From Desulforamulus reducens MI-1 (GTDB lineage: Bacteria; Bacillota; Desulfotomaculia; Desulfotomaculales; Desulfotomaculaceae): DNA of 64,000 bases. Numbering within the stretch: position 1 is the stretch's first letter; each line of letters begins with the position of its first letter. Shown here piece by piece: positions 37,313 through 46,123 of this stretch. The notes below the pieces were generated by a model, which worked only from the letters and a program-made list of their open reading frames with translations, searched no databases and was not told the origin of the DNA. The translations under genes and the position numbers were made by a program. The stretch spans positions 1,584,332-1,648,331 of the forward strand of contig NC_009253.1 of assembly GCF_000016165.1 (NCBI RefSeq), in the 5' to 3' direction.

Positions 37313-37352
37313 AAAAAGAAGTTGTGTGGCAGGGTACCACACAACTTCTTTT
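37313..37352 (+). terminator. Terminator of adhE
   Basis: 16-bp stem AAAAGAAGTTGTGTGG / CCACACAACTTCTTTT with a 7-nt loop. Confidence 0.85.
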
Positions 37353-37372
37353 AAGACCTATTGTTGGTTTAT

Positions 37373-37486
37373 TTAGAATAAGAAACAGCAGCAACAAATA
37401 ATTAGCAGGAAAAGCAGGAAGAACAGAAAGCAACCCACAAGAGGGAGCCAGGAGCAACCCCTCAAGGCTTCAATATTAACAGACAT
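37373..37486 (-). CDS. 37-aa hydrophobic Cys-rich peptide
   Basis: ATG 37486 with an AGGGTGG ribosome site; MSVNIEALRGCSWLPLVG, then a single hydrophobic helix rich in Phe and Leu and a CCCC cluster near the C-terminus. Resembles the small hydrophobic sporulation peptides of the YjcZ type in size and style, but with cysteines. It follows the ferritin-like/coat-like gene by 34 bp and probably shares its transcript. Coding potential is inferred from the ribosome site and composition only. Confidence 0.5.
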   Translation of the reverse strand: MSVNIEALRGCSWLPLVGCFLFFLLFLLIICCCCFLF

Positions 37487-37520
37487 ATTATAACCACCCT
37501 TTCTGTTTGATTCCTTTGTT

Positions 37521-38126
37521 TTAGTAGGGTTTAGCATAAGCACAGTTGTTAAGGGTAAATAAGTAATTCCATTTGCTGCTGTGCTTTAATTCATCGGTAT
37601 AAATTTCGGTAATCATATTTCTATAAGGTAGGAACTCAAGACCATATAAAATTTTTCGATATCTTTCCACTGCAGCCAGTTCCCCAAATAGGGCACTGGT
37701 TATTCCTTCGCAGTAACTTTGGGGAGGTTGGAAGGTATTGTTCTGGGCAGGTGGTATCTCCTGTCCGGTTAATTCCCAATACAACTCCCGCAGCATTTTG
37801 TTGTGCTTGATTTCGTCATCTCGAATGGAAGCTACAATGTCTTTTTGTCCAGCCGGGGCAATGCTTACCATATAGTTGTAAAACAATTCATCTTCTCTTT
37901 CACCACTTACAGATTCTACGATTAATCTTAGGGACTCTGGATAGGCATACTGAGCTACATACATATAAGTAGGATGATATTTATAGTTCACACAGGGGTA
38001 TCCTGGATAGGGTGTCTGTAACGGGTTAGTACCAGGTCCGCAGGAAGGGCAAAAATTGTTCACGGCATTGGTTTGCACTGGTTCAGTTTCTTGGTTGGTT
38101 GTTTTATCCTTTGGGTTATCGGCCAT
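37521..38126 (-). CDS. Ferritin-like protein, probable spore coat component
   Basis: 201 aa. An N-terminal Pro/Tyr/Cys-rich segment (NNFCPSCGPGTNPLQTPYPG) and then a ferritin-like four-helix region with two ExxH motifs: DDEIKHNKM and TDELKHSSKW, plus GELAAVERYRKIL. These can form a dinuclear metal site. Such proteins with a Cys/Pro/Tyr-rich head are commonly found in spore coats of Peptococcaceae. GGAGTG ribosome site. Exact function unknown. Confidence 0.7.
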   Translation of the reverse strand: MADNPKDKTTNQETEPVQTNAVNNFCPSCGPGTNPLQTPYPGYPCVNYKYHPTYMYVAQYAYPESLRLIVESVSGEREDELFYNYMVSIAPAGQKDIVASIRDDEIKHNKMLRELYWELTGQEIPPAQNNTFQPPQSYCEGITSALFGELAAVERYRKILYGLEFLPYRNMITEIYTDELKHSSKWNYLFTLNNCAYAKPY

Positions 38127-38408
38127 ATGATAACACTCCTTCGCCTTTTTAGTACCATAATATGGGGTAAAGTAACAAATTGTTCCTCAAACTCCATTTT
38201 CCGTGGGATATGTACTAAGTATCAGTACGCCTACCACTAACAATGTTTTACATATCTCTCACTATCTTTGTTACAATATATTTCTTATAGTGGTATATTG
38301 TTTCAATTTAAAATCCTTTCAAGTTAATCTTTCATTTATTTTAATCATGCAACTTAGAGGTAATTTTTGGTAAAATAAGAGCGAAGATTCTATATTGTAA
38401 GGAGGGAA

Positions 38409-38918
38409 TTGGAAATTAATAAACTAGGTTTAACAGGAAAAGCATGGCTTAAAGGTTTTCATATCTTTTTTGCTTGCCTATGGATTGGTGCGGCTGTTTC
38501 TATGGTACTTCTTAATCTTGTGAGAGGGCATATTTCCAATGGGGATGAACTATGGGCAGTGAATGCCTCAATAAAGCTAATTGATGACTTTATCATTATT
38601 CCTTCGGCTTTTGGATGCTTAATTACGGGCCTTTTATTTTCTTGGCTAACTAACTGGGGTTTTTTGAAATTTAACTGGATAATCGTCAAGTATATTATCA
38701 ATATCTCAGCAATCCTATTTGGTACATTCTTCCTGGGTCCCTGGTTAAACGGCATGGAAGCTCTCTCTGAGGTTGAGCGGGTTTTGGTATTGAAAAATTC
38801 AACCTATTTGAACTATGCAAAAATGAACACTTACTTTGGGGTATTGCAGGCCCTGGTCCTAATTATTGCTGCATTCATTTCTGTATTTAAACCCTGGGGT
38901 AAAAGAAAAGCAACTTAA
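38409..38918 (+). CDS. DUF2269-like integral membrane protein
   Basis: 169 aa with four membrane helices (KGFHIFFACLWIGAAVSMVL; IIIPSAFGCLITGLLFSWL; IIVKYIINISAILFGTFFL; FGVLQALVLIIAAFISVF). His18 in the first helix is a conserved feature of the DUF2269 family as I recall. TTG start with an AAGGAGGG site. Single gene with its own terminator; upstream 38127-38408 shows nothing I can name. Confidence 0.65.
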   Translation: MEINKLGLTGKAWLKGFHIFFACLWIGAAVSMVLLNLVRGHISNGDELWAVNASIKLIDDFIIIPSAFGCLITGLLFSWLTNWGFLKFNWIIVKYIINISAILFGTFFLGPWLNGMEALSEVERVLVLKNSTYLNYAKMNTYFGVLQALVLIIAAFISVFKPWGKRKAT

Positions 38919-38923
38919 AGTTT

Positions 38924-38968
38924 AAAACAATGGTTTCATTCCAGACAGGAATGAAACCATTGTTTTTT
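38924..38968 (+). terminator. Terminator after the DUF2269-like gene
   Basis: Perfect 19-bp stem AAAACAATGGTTTCATTCC / GGAATGAAACCATTGTTTT, then TT. Confidence 0.9.
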
Positions 38969-39112
38969 CAAATCAGCCTATTTACTTCTTTAGTGATATG
39001 ATAAATTATTTTTGGATAGTTTTCTTGACGGTATCAATTAGCTGGCCAGCCCCGTGGGTATAGGTGGTACTAATTTGGGTCCAAAAATACTGTATTACAA
39101 AGAATACACTTT

Positions 39113-39481
39113 TTATTCGATATGTATGAATAATGTCAGTGTAAACAATAGGGTCATAAGGAGATGTGTCTTTTTGAATTTAGTATGGGAAAGTATCAGG
39201 GAGGAGAGACAGGTTGTAAACAAAATAAACCATGTTAACAGTCCTAAGCCGATTTCTGTAAATAGAGAAGAGCACAATCCCCCTCTCCCAAAGCCAAAAG
39301 TTTTAATGGAACAAGCTAAAAACCCGTGCAAGGATAGTAACAAAAATGCAGACCAAGCCATTTTTTTATGATTTCTAACAAGCATCTGTACAAGAGCGTT
39401 AGTTGGTGCAGTCCTGGTTAATAACCTAGCAAAACACAACCCCAACAGTATAAAACCGATCCATCCAGTTAATTCCACCAT
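39113..39481 (-). CDS. Small heme-b-type / ferric-reductase-like membrane protein
   Basis: 122 aa with four helices and His residues in helix positions (RNHKKMAWSAFLLLSLHGFLA, KTHLLMTLLFTLTLFIH). This matches the layout of cytochrome b561/ferric-reductase-like domains, with His pairs able to hold heme. ATG 39481 is preferred because AGGTGGG lies just before it; the frame is open six codons earlier. In the +1 frame after FIH the sequence remains protein-like to about 39010, so the gene may be frameshifted at its end. Moderate assignment. Confidence 0.55.
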   Translation of the reverse strand: MVELTGWIGFILLGLCFARLLTRTAPTNALVQMLVRNHKKMAWSAFLLLSLHGFLACSIKTFGFGRGGLCSSLFTEIGLGLLTWFILFTTCLSSLILSHTKFKKTHLLMTLLFTLTLFIHIE

Positions 39482-39652
39482 TTCCCACCTAAAACGCATA
39501 TTAACTCCCCTTCCTATTTTTATTCAAGATTATTAATGGTCTGGTACTATATTTTTTCTAAATATATTTTACAACAATTATCCAAACACATGATAAATTA
39601 TTTGATATTTATTATAAGGGTGCTATTGCTTCATTCTTAATCTGACTGAAAA

Positions 39653-39702
39653 AAGCCCTAAGGTTGCCGGAGTTGGGGGGTGTCGGCGCTAACTTAGGGC
39701 TT
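39653..39702. terminator. Hairpin terminator downstream of the CotG-like gene
   Basis: AAGCCCTAAG ... CTTAGGGCTT outer stem with a GCCGG/TCGGC inner stem. Confidence 0.7.
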
Positions 39703-39768
39703 AATTTATCTTATTATTATTTAGACTACAATATTAAGCATCGATGGAAGGATTGTTGCATCTGTTTT

Positions 39769-40095
39769 TTATATTCTTTTTGCGTCTTTGTTTTTGTAGA
39801 ATACTTCCACAGTACAGTTGCATTTGTATCCATAGCATTCTTTGTACTTGTTTTTCTTGTCGTAAGAACCCTTAGAGCCACAGGGCTTGTGGTGTTTCTT
39901 GTCATAGGAACCTTTAGAACCACAGGACTTGTGGTATCTATTACTATTAGAACAACAGGAACCTTTAGAATCATCTGATTCGTTACAATCACCGCAGGTG
40001 TGCCATGGATTGCATTTCATAAACATTTTCATGAGTCCCTGAACATTTTTTTCGTGCAGTAATTTTCTAAGTTCGCTCTTATCCATATCCCGCAT
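39769..40095 (-). CDS. CotG-like repeat protein (Cys/Lys/Ser/Tyr-rich), probable CotH substrate
   Basis: 108 aa. After a helical start (MDKSELRKLLHEKNVQGLMK) the protein becomes rich in Cys, Lys, Ser, Tyr and His, and contains an exact ten-residue repeat, CGSKGSYDKK, at 58-67 and 72-81. The SYxKK-type units resemble the phosphorylated repeats of Bacillus CotG. It is divergent from a cotH gene, the same arrangement as cotG/cotH in Bacillus. AAGGAGTG ribosome site. By analogy it would be a coat protein phosphorylated by CotH; that is inference. Confidence 0.6.
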   Translation of the reverse strand: MRDMDKSELRKLLHEKNVQGLMKMFMKCNPWHTCGDCNESDDSKGSCCSNSNRYHKSCGSKGSYDKKHHKPCGSKGSYDKKNKYKECYGYKCNCTVEVFYKNKDAKRI

Positions 40096-40122
40096 AAGAA
40101 CACTCCTTTTTGAAGATTTCCT

Positions 40123-40149
40123 ACATATAGGTTAATACACCATATGGTA
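40123..40149 (+). promoter_or_regulatory. Sigma-K-like promoter of cotH
   Basis: AC (40123-40124), 16-bp spacer, CATATGGTA (40141-40149), matching the Bacillus sigma-K pattern AC-N16-CATANNNTA. 112 bp upstream of the cotH start. Supports mother-cell, late-sporulation expression. Confidence 0.5.
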
Positions 40150-40261
40150 TATTAAGGAAAAATGTTCCAAAACTATCAAAATGTATATTTTATGCGTAAC
40201 ATTCCATTTAACCCTTTTATAACATAATAATAAAAGGATATCGAAAGGAAGGGTTACCAAT

Positions 40262-41356
40262 ATGGAAAACAACGGGCGAAATATACCGTCCTATTCTTTG
40301 TTTATTAACCCCAGGGATCTTCGGGAGCTTCGCAGTGATATATGGAACAATGAGCATGTTCCGGCTCAACTTAAAATAAGTAACACATCCTATCAAGTTG
40401 AGATAGCCTATCGAGGGGCCCTTACCCGTGAATTACCGAAGAAATCATACCACCTCAAGTTTATAAAACCCGAGACCTTTGCTGGTGGGCGGGAAATTCA
40501 TTTAAATGCTGAGTATCTTGATCCATCGCTAATGCGCAATAAACTTTCATTCGATTTCTTTAAAAGTTTAGGTACACTGAGCCCAGAGGCCAAATATGTT
40601 TTACTTTTGTTAAATGGTACGTTTATGGGTGTATTCCTTCAACTGGAATCTGTGGATGATTTGCTTATAAAAAAGAGGGGTCTGCCAGCTGGGGCTATTT
40701 TTTATGCTCACAATCATGATGCGAACTTTTCCTTGCTAGCCCCTGATACCGATGATGTTAAGGATTCCCTTATGGATGGTTATAAACGAAAGGTTGGTAC
40801 TAAGTCAGATGATGGATATCTTTGTGAACTCATTTATAAAATCAACACGGTTTCCCGTGAAGATTTTGGCAAAGAGATTGTGAAGTATGTTGATATTGGG
40901 AAATATCTGCGATGGTTAATAGGGGTGGTATGTACACAAAACTATGATGGCTTTATTCAAAACTATGCCCTGTATCGTAACTCTGATAACGGCTTGTTTG
41001 AAATGATCCCCTGGGATTATGATGGAACTTGGGGACGTGATTGTTATGGAAAGATTATGGAATACAACTATATCCCTATTCGGGGTGCCAATACTCTAAC
41101 CGCTCGAATAATGGATGTTCCTTATTTTCGGCATCAGTACCGGCTAATGTTTGAGGAAACCATAGAGACACTCTTCATCCCCGAGGTTCTTGAACCCCAG
41201 GTTACCGCCCTTTATAATGTGCTTCGTCCCCATATTAACCTTGATCCTTATAAACAAAAATCTCTTAGAAAGTTTGATGCAGAACCTGAGTATATTCTCC
41301 AATTTATTAAGAAACGGAACAAATTTTTAAAGGATCAATTATTGGAATTGGTATGA
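40262..41356 (+). CDS. cotH: CotH-family spore coat protein kinase
   Basis: 364 aa. CotH proteins are atypical kinases that phosphorylate coat proteins such as CotB and CotG on serine. Family motifs: ELPKKSYHLKF (ATP-binding Lys region), MRNKLSFDFFKS, FMGVFLQLESVDD and MIPWDYDGTWGRD (metal-binding Asp). GGAAGGG ribosome site. The neighbouring divergent gene encodes a CotG-like repeat protein, a plausible substrate. The following 41357-41639 has no gene. Confidence 0.9.
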   Translation: MENNGRNIPSYSLFINPRDLRELRSDIWNNEHVPAQLKISNTSYQVEIAYRGALTRELPKKSYHLKFIKPETFAGGREIHLNAEYLDPSLMRNKLSFDFFKSLGTLSPEAKYVLLLLNGTFMGVFLQLESVDDLLIKKRGLPAGAIFYAHNHDANFSLLAPDTDDVKDSLMDGYKRKVGTKSDDGYLCELIYKINTVSREDFGKEIVKYVDIGKYLRWLIGVVCTQNYDGFIQNYALYRNSDNGLFEMIPWDYDGTWGRDCYGKIMEYNYIPIRGANTLTARIMDVPYFRHQYRLMFEETIETLFIPEVLEPQVTALYNVLRPHINLDPYKQKSLRKFDAEPEYILQFIKKRNKFLKDQLLELV

Positions 41357-41639
41357 CTGAACAAACCCTTTATTACCCATGTAAAGGCTTCATTTTTAAT
41401 AAAAGAAGCAATAGTACCTTAATTAAATGCATTAATAGGCTGATCCATAACTGTACATCTCATCTGTGTTCATATTGCAAATAGGTTTTTGATAATGTAG
41501 CAAAGCAAGGTTATAAGCGCAATAATTTTCAAGATTATGTATTACCATAGGAAAGTTGTCAAGTGAATTCCTTATTGAAGGATTTGTTTAAATCCTTGTT
41601 TAATTTAAACAATATATTCTCATGATTAGGAGATAGTCC

Positions 41640-42782
41640 ATGGACGTATTTAAATTTGTTTCTCCGGAAATTATTTTTGGCCCTGGTACTGCGACAGAGT
41701 GTGGGCTAAGCGCAAGTCGGTTAGGTGCTAAACGTGTTTTTGTTGTGACCGACAGAGGTGTGCATGCCAGTGGGTGGCTGGAGCGTGTTCTAGGAAGTCT
41801 TAACGACAATGGTTTGGAGTGTATTGTTTGGAAAGATGTTTCCCCCAATCCCAAGGATTACGAAATATACTGTGGTGTTAATAAATATATAGATAATAAG
41901 TGTGATTCGCTGTTAGCGGTAGGGGGTGGTAGTCCAATTGATGCTGCCAAGGCTGTGGCCTTGTTAGTGTCAAACGGAGGAAAACTCTCTGATTATGAAG
42001 AAATTGACAGCATCACTCGACCATTACCGCCCATCGTTGCTGTGACCACCACAGCCGGTTCGGGGTCAGAGGTTTCTCAATTTTCAATTATTGTGAATGC
42101 CCCGGAAAAAAGAAAGATGACCATTGTATCGAAATCTCTGATACCCTACATTTCCATTCATGATCCCCAGTTATTAGAAACCTTAAATAACCAAGCCATG
42201 ATTTATTCGGGGGTCCATGTATTAACCCATGCCATTGAAGCCTATGTTTCAAAGGGTGCAACTCCTATGACTGACTTGTTTGCATTGAATGCTATAACAT
42301 TAGCAGCGGACAGTTTACGCCTAGTTAAGGGAGGAAAGAGAAGCACGGATTTAAATCAGAGTATGGCTATGGCCAACCTTAATGCAGGTTTGGCATTTTC
42401 CAATGCCATATTAGGTGCAGTACATGCCATAACACATCAGATAAGTGGATGGTTGGATATACCTGCAGGAATGGTTGATGCGGTTTTGCTGCCCCATGTG
42501 GTAGAATACAATTTACCAGCAAATCCATTAAAATATGCTAGGATTGCAGAGGCTCTTGGAGAAAAGGTTACTTCGGTGCAAAATGGAGCAGATAAGGTAA
42601 TACCAGCTATCAAAAATTTATTTGCGGTTCTGGAATTGCCGGACAAGCTTTCAGATTTAGGTATTAATATGAAACTTTATCCTCTCCTGGCGGAGAATAT
42701 TACCAAAGACATATGTCTGGTTACCAATCCAATGAACATTGGCTTAAATGATGTTATTGATCTGCTAGGAAGGGCTTGCTAA
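41640..42782 (+). CDS. ErcA-like iron-alcohol-dehydrogenase homologue with altered metal ligands
   Basis: 380 aa, group III iron-ADH fold, with the NAD loop GGGSPIDAAKA intact. Of the four metal ligands (D, H, H, H in the family), the Asp is His193 (SGVHVLTHA, normally GxDxLTHA) and the last His is Ala276 (PAGMVDA, normally PHGxxNA); His197 and His262 remain. The AdhE of this same window keeps all four, so the change is not a reading error of the motif. It overlaps the downstream sensor kinase gene (TAATG). This matches the ErcA type of dehydrogenase-like regulators and suggests a sensory, not catalytic, role. Confidence 0.75.
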   Translation: MDVFKFVSPEIIFGPGTATECGLSASRLGAKRVFVVTDRGVHASGWLERVLGSLNDNGLECIVWKDVSPNPKDYEIYCGVNKYIDNKCDSLLAVGGGSPIDAAKAVALLVSNGGKLSDYEEIDSITRPLPPIVAVTTTAGSGSEVSQFSIIVNAPEKRKMTIVSKSLIPYISIHDPQLLETLNNQAMIYSGVHVLTHAIEAYVSKGATPMTDLFALNAITLAADSLRLVKGGKRSTDLNQSMAMANLNAGLAFSNAILGAVHAITHQISGWLDIPAGMVDAVLLPHVVEYNLPANPLKYARIAEALGEKVTSVQNGADKVIPAIKNLFAVLELPDKLSDLGINMKLYPLLAENITKDICLVTNPMNIGLNDVIDLLGRAC

Positions 42783-44464
42783 TGGTTAAATTTGAGAAAA
42801 ATGAAGAGTTACTAAATAAACTTATCGGTGTTCGATCCACCAGGCTCAATCACTATGTTGAGCTTAGAAAAACCATTGAAGAAATGACCAAACAAAATAA
42901 AAGGTTAGAGATTATAAATGAAATAGCCCGTAGTATTACAGTAGCTATGTCCTATGACGAGATTATCGAGCGTACTGCGGAACCTCTTAAGGAAGTAATA
43001 CCCTACGACCTCTTAAGCTTTTGCCTGCTGGAGGGGGATCAGTTGGTTATTAAGTCTGGTATTCCTAAGGAACAGGTAATTCTAGGGGTCGGTACGGTAT
43101 TACCCAGGGAGAACTCTGCCCCTTGGAAAGCCATGCGGGAAAAAAAGTGCTTTTTGCGTCAAAATATTTGGCAAGACCCAGAAAAGTATGGAGAAGATAG
43201 GGACCTTAGAAAGGTAGGCATACGTTCTGCCATTATGGCACCCTTGCTAATTCAAGATAATGTAATTGGTACGCTAAACTTTGGCAGTAATAAAACCGAG
43301 GCCTATTCACAGAAGGACTTTGTGTTTGTTCAGCAATTGGCTGACCAGTTGGCGGTCTGCTTACAAAATAGCAGCTTGTATGGTGAGGTTTTAAAAAGCC
43401 AGAGAGAGTGGGAAGCAACGTTTCGTGCGGTACCCGATACGCTATTCACCATTGATTTGGATTTTACCATTATGAACATCAATAAGGTGGAAGTTAAAGG
43501 CGTTCATTACCGTCAATTGTTAGGAAAAAAATGCTATGAAGTATTTGGCAAAGATCATAAGCAATGCAACCCATGCCCGGCCAGAAATGCCTTTACCACC
43601 GGCAAACCGGCAAATGAACTAATCACCCATACCCCTGATAAAATTATGGATACCTTTGCTTACCCACTTTTTGATGAAAATGGTCAGACCGTGGGTTTAG
43701 TCATCTATATATCAGATGTTACAGAACGTATTCATATACAGAGTCAGCTTGTGCAATCCGCTAAGCTGGCGGCGGTGGGAGAAATGGCTGCGGGTGTGGC
43801 CCATGAATTGAACAGTCCCCTAACTGCAATTCTGGGTGATTCCCAACTTCTATTACGCAAATTTGGGCAGGAACATGCTAGCTATCCAATGCTAGTGGAT
43901 ATCAAGAATTGCGGAACCCGTTGCAAAAGAATAATCCAAAATTTATTGGCATTTTCAAGGCAAGAACAATATCACAATGAGTCTGTTTGTTTAAATCAGG
44001 TGGTTGAAAACAGCCTAGCCCTAGTTTCCTATCAAATTGAAAAGACCAATATACGTATTAAAACCAACATACACCAGGAGTTGTCCCCAATATTGGGTAA
44101 TAAGCAGCAGTTAGAGCAAGTTGTGGTTAATTTTCTTCTAAATGCCAAAGATGCGTTATACGGAGACCCTGCAGGGATTATCACCATCACCACTGGCAGT
44201 TTACCAAAGGATTCCGAAGTTAATGAAGTTTTTATCTCGGTAAAAGATAATGGTTGTGGCATAGAACAGTCAAATATATCGAAAATTTTCAATCCTTTCT
44301 TTACAACTAAAGAAAATTTTAAAGGTACTGGGCTAGGTCTATCGGTCAGTTTGGGTATTGCACAAAGTCATGGAGGAAGGATAGTGGTTCAAAGTGAACT
44401 AGGGCAGGGAAGTACCTTCAGTTTAATCATCCCAGCTGGGCAGAAGGGTGAGAAGAATGACTAG
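42782..44464 (+). CDS. Sensor histidine kinase with GAF and PAS domains
   Basis: 560 aa, cytosolic, no membrane helix. Order: short coiled coil, GAF (about 50-200), PAS (about 210-320, with a Cys pair in CNPCPARNAFTTG), HisKA with the phospho-acceptor in GEMAAGVAHELNSPLTAI, then HATPase (NFLLNAKDAL; GTGLGLSVS). ATG 42782 overlaps the stop of the ErcA-like gene, GGAAGGG upstream. Its end overlaps the response regulator. The complete overlap of three genes suggests that the ErcA-like protein controls this kinase; the Cys pair could sense metal or redox. Confidence 0.93.
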   Translation: MVKFEKNEELLNKLIGVRSTRLNHYVELRKTIEEMTKQNKRLEIINEIARSITVAMSYDEIIERTAEPLKEVIPYDLLSFCLLEGDQLVIKSGIPKEQVILGVGTVLPRENSAPWKAMREKKCFLRQNIWQDPEKYGEDRDLRKVGIRSAIMAPLLIQDNVIGTLNFGSNKTEAYSQKDFVFVQQLADQLAVCLQNSSLYGEVLKSQREWEATFRAVPDTLFTIDLDFTIMNINKVEVKGVHYRQLLGKKCYEVFGKDHKQCNPCPARNAFTTGKPANELITHTPDKIMDTFAYPLFDENGQTVGLVIYISDVTERIHIQSQLVQSAKLAAVGEMAAGVAHELNSPLTAILGDSQLLLRKFGQEHASYPMLVDIKNCGTRCKRIIQNLLAFSRQEQYHNESVCLNQVVENSLALVSYQIEKTNIRIKTNIHQELSPILGNKQQLEQVVVNFLLNAKDALYGDPAGIITITTGSLPKDSEVNEVFISVKDNGCGIEQSNISKIFNPFFTTKENFKGTGLGLSVSLGIAQSHGGRIVVQSELGQGSTFSLIIPAGQKGEKND

Positions 44465-45905
44465 GCAGATAAAAGTGCTTATAGTAGATGATGAAATTGA
44501 GGTTTGTAATTTTTTTCGATTTCTCCTTTTGGAAAAGGGCTATGAGGTTGTTACGGCCTACTCAGGCAAGGAATTAACAGCAATGCTATTACAAGATTCC
44601 TTTGAATTAGCCTTTGTAGACTTAAGGCTGCTGGACACAGATGGTATTAAGGTGCTGGAGCAAATTAAAGCAGTTCAGCCAGATTGCAGGGTTATACTTA
44701 TGACTGGCTACAGTACCGTAAAGACTGCTGTGGATGCTATAAAATTAGGGGCCTATGACTACATTGAAAAACCCTTTGAGGAAATAGAAGAACTAGAGTC
44801 GTTGATTGATTCAGCATTAGATACCTCGAGGAGAGTCCCCCAGGACAACGAGTCCTTTGTTAAGGAGTTGTTTAGGAACGGAATAATCTGTTCGCATAGA
44901 AGTCCCTTAGTAAACGCATTGGCATTGGCAAAAAAGATTGCTAGCAAAAACATAGCTGTTCTTATCCAGGGAGAAACTGGTGTGGGCAAAGAAGTGGTGG
45001 CTCGCTACATACACAGCCAGAGCCTACGAACCTCTCAGCCCTTCATAGCGGTCAATTGTGCTGCTTTTACTGAAAGTTTATTGGAAAGTGAGTTGTTCGG
45101 ACATGAGAAGGGTTCCTTTACCGGAGCTCAAGGTGTACGCAAAGGGATATTCCAAATTGCCGATGGCGGGACCCTATTCCTAGATGAAGTGGGGAATGCC
45201 AGTCCAGCCATCCAAGCTAAATTACTACGGGTGCTGGAGTGCGGGGAGTTTCTACCTGTGGGAGGAGAAAAAATTAAGAGAACTGATGTTAGGGTTATTT
45301 CCGCTACCAATGTTTCCTTAATTGATGCTGTGGCTATGAAACAGTTTCGAGAGGACCTTTATTATCGTTTAAATGTGTTAACCCTGGACATCCCGCCCTT
45401 AAGGGAGCGGAAATGTGATGTTGAGCCCTTGGTTAACCATTTTGCAAAGCGGTTTTATAGTCATGAAAACGGCCATGAACTAATAATTGAGCCTGCCGCC
45501 ATCGATATTCTAATAAATTACCCCTGGCCCGGCAACGTCAGGGAACTGGCCAATGTTATGGCCCAAGCGGCGGCTTTGGCTGAAAAGGGGAGGATAACCC
45601 CGGATATTCTGCCGGATCAAATTAAAAATAAGGGAGAAAATAACTTCGAAAAGCTAAATTTATTAACTGGGGATAATATTGAGGAAATTATTAACCAATA
45701 TTCTCGTGCTTTGGCAGACCAGTTGGCTACAATTCCTGTGGATCTTAATGAATTGAGTAAAAAACTCAAGGTTGCCCAACATTATATTACAAAACGGGTG
45801 GTTCAGGAAGGTCTAAGAAGGGTTAATGGGAATCGAGTAGAGGCAGCAGAAAAGATGAATTGTACCACCAGGGTTTTGCGGTACTATCTAAATGAGAGAG
45901 ACTAA
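44457..45905 (+). CDS. NtrC-type sigma-54 response regulator
   Basis: 482 aa: receiver domain (VLIVDDEIEVC, phospho-acceptor in LAFVDLRLLD), AAA+ domain with Walker A GETGVGKEVVAR, Walker B GTLFLDEVGN, and a C-terminal region with NGNRVEAAEKMNCTTRVLRYYL as DNA-binding helix-turn-helix. The sigma-54 contact loop is GSFTGA in place of GAFTGA. Overlaps the kinase gene by 8 bp. Ends at a strong terminator. Most likely target: the -24/-12 promoter 143 bp downstream. Confidence 0.93.
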   Translation: MTRQIKVLIVDDEIEVCNFFRFLLLEKGYEVVTAYSGKELTAMLLQDSFELAFVDLRLLDTDGIKVLEQIKAVQPDCRVILMTGYSTVKTAVDAIKLGAYDYIEKPFEEIEELESLIDSALDTSRRVPQDNESFVKELFRNGIICSHRSPLVNALALAKKIASKNIAVLIQGETGVGKEVVARYIHSQSLRTSQPFIAVNCAAFTESLLESELFGHEKGSFTGAQGVRKGIFQIADGGTLFLDEVGNASPAIQAKLLRVLECGEFLPVGGEKIKRTDVRVISATNVSLIDAVAMKQFREDLYYRLNVLTLDIPPLRERKCDVEPLVNHFAKRFYSHENGHELIIEPAAIDILINYPWPGNVRELANVMAQAAALAEKGRITPDILPDQIKNKGENNFEKLNLLTGDNIEEIINQYSRALADQLATIPVDLNELSKKLKVAQHYITKRVVQEGLRRVNGNRVEAAEKMNCTTRVLRYYLNERD

Positions 45906-45922
45906 AGCGATTTTAACCTAAA

Positions 45923-45957
45923 GCATGGGCCGATTTTTTGGCCCATGCCGTTTTTTT
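45923..45957 (+). terminator. Terminator of the ErcA-kinase-regulator operon
   Basis: GCATGGGCC / GGCCCATGC stem followed by CGTTTTTTT. Confidence 0.9.
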
Positions 45958-45996
45958 GGCCATGATCTTCGGTGAATGTATTTGCTTATTAGCACG

Positions 45997-46020
45997 CTTT
46001 AAGGCTATTAAGCCCTAAAG
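45997..46020. promoter_or_regulatory. Imperfect dyad upstream of the sigma-54 promoter
   Basis: CTTTAAGGCT-ATTA-AGCCCTAAAG, 10-bp arms with one mismatch, 28 bp upstream of the -24 element. Candidate binding site for the adjacent response regulator; rather close for a classical enhancer. Confidence 0.35.
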
Positions 46021-46047
46021 TCTGTATATTTAACCAATTCCGATAAT

Positions 46048-46063
46048 TGGCATGGAAATTGCG
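46048..46063 (+). promoter_or_regulatory. Sigma-54 (-24/-12) promoter of the molybdenum hydroxylase operon
   Basis: TGGCATG-GAAA-TTGCG, matching TGGCACG-N4-TTGCW except C to T and the last base. GG/GC spacing is correct. Predicted start near 46075, 49 bp before GTG 46124. It also shows that the ATG at 46052 cannot be the gene start. Confidence 0.8.
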
Positions 46064-46123
46064 TTTCTAATTAACAAAGGACCCCACTGTTTAGTGGAGA
46101 GGATAAACAAAGGAGGTAGTGCA

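Noticed and set aside
39010-39112. Protein-like minus-strand frame reading TTYTHGAGQLIDTVKKTI, before the small heme-like membrane gene's stop
   Set aside because: May be a frameshifted tail of that gene, but no family was recognised, so I did not annotate it separately.
41357-41639. Sigma-54 promoter for the ErcA-like gene
   Set aside because: No -24/-12 match in the region; its promoter is unknown.
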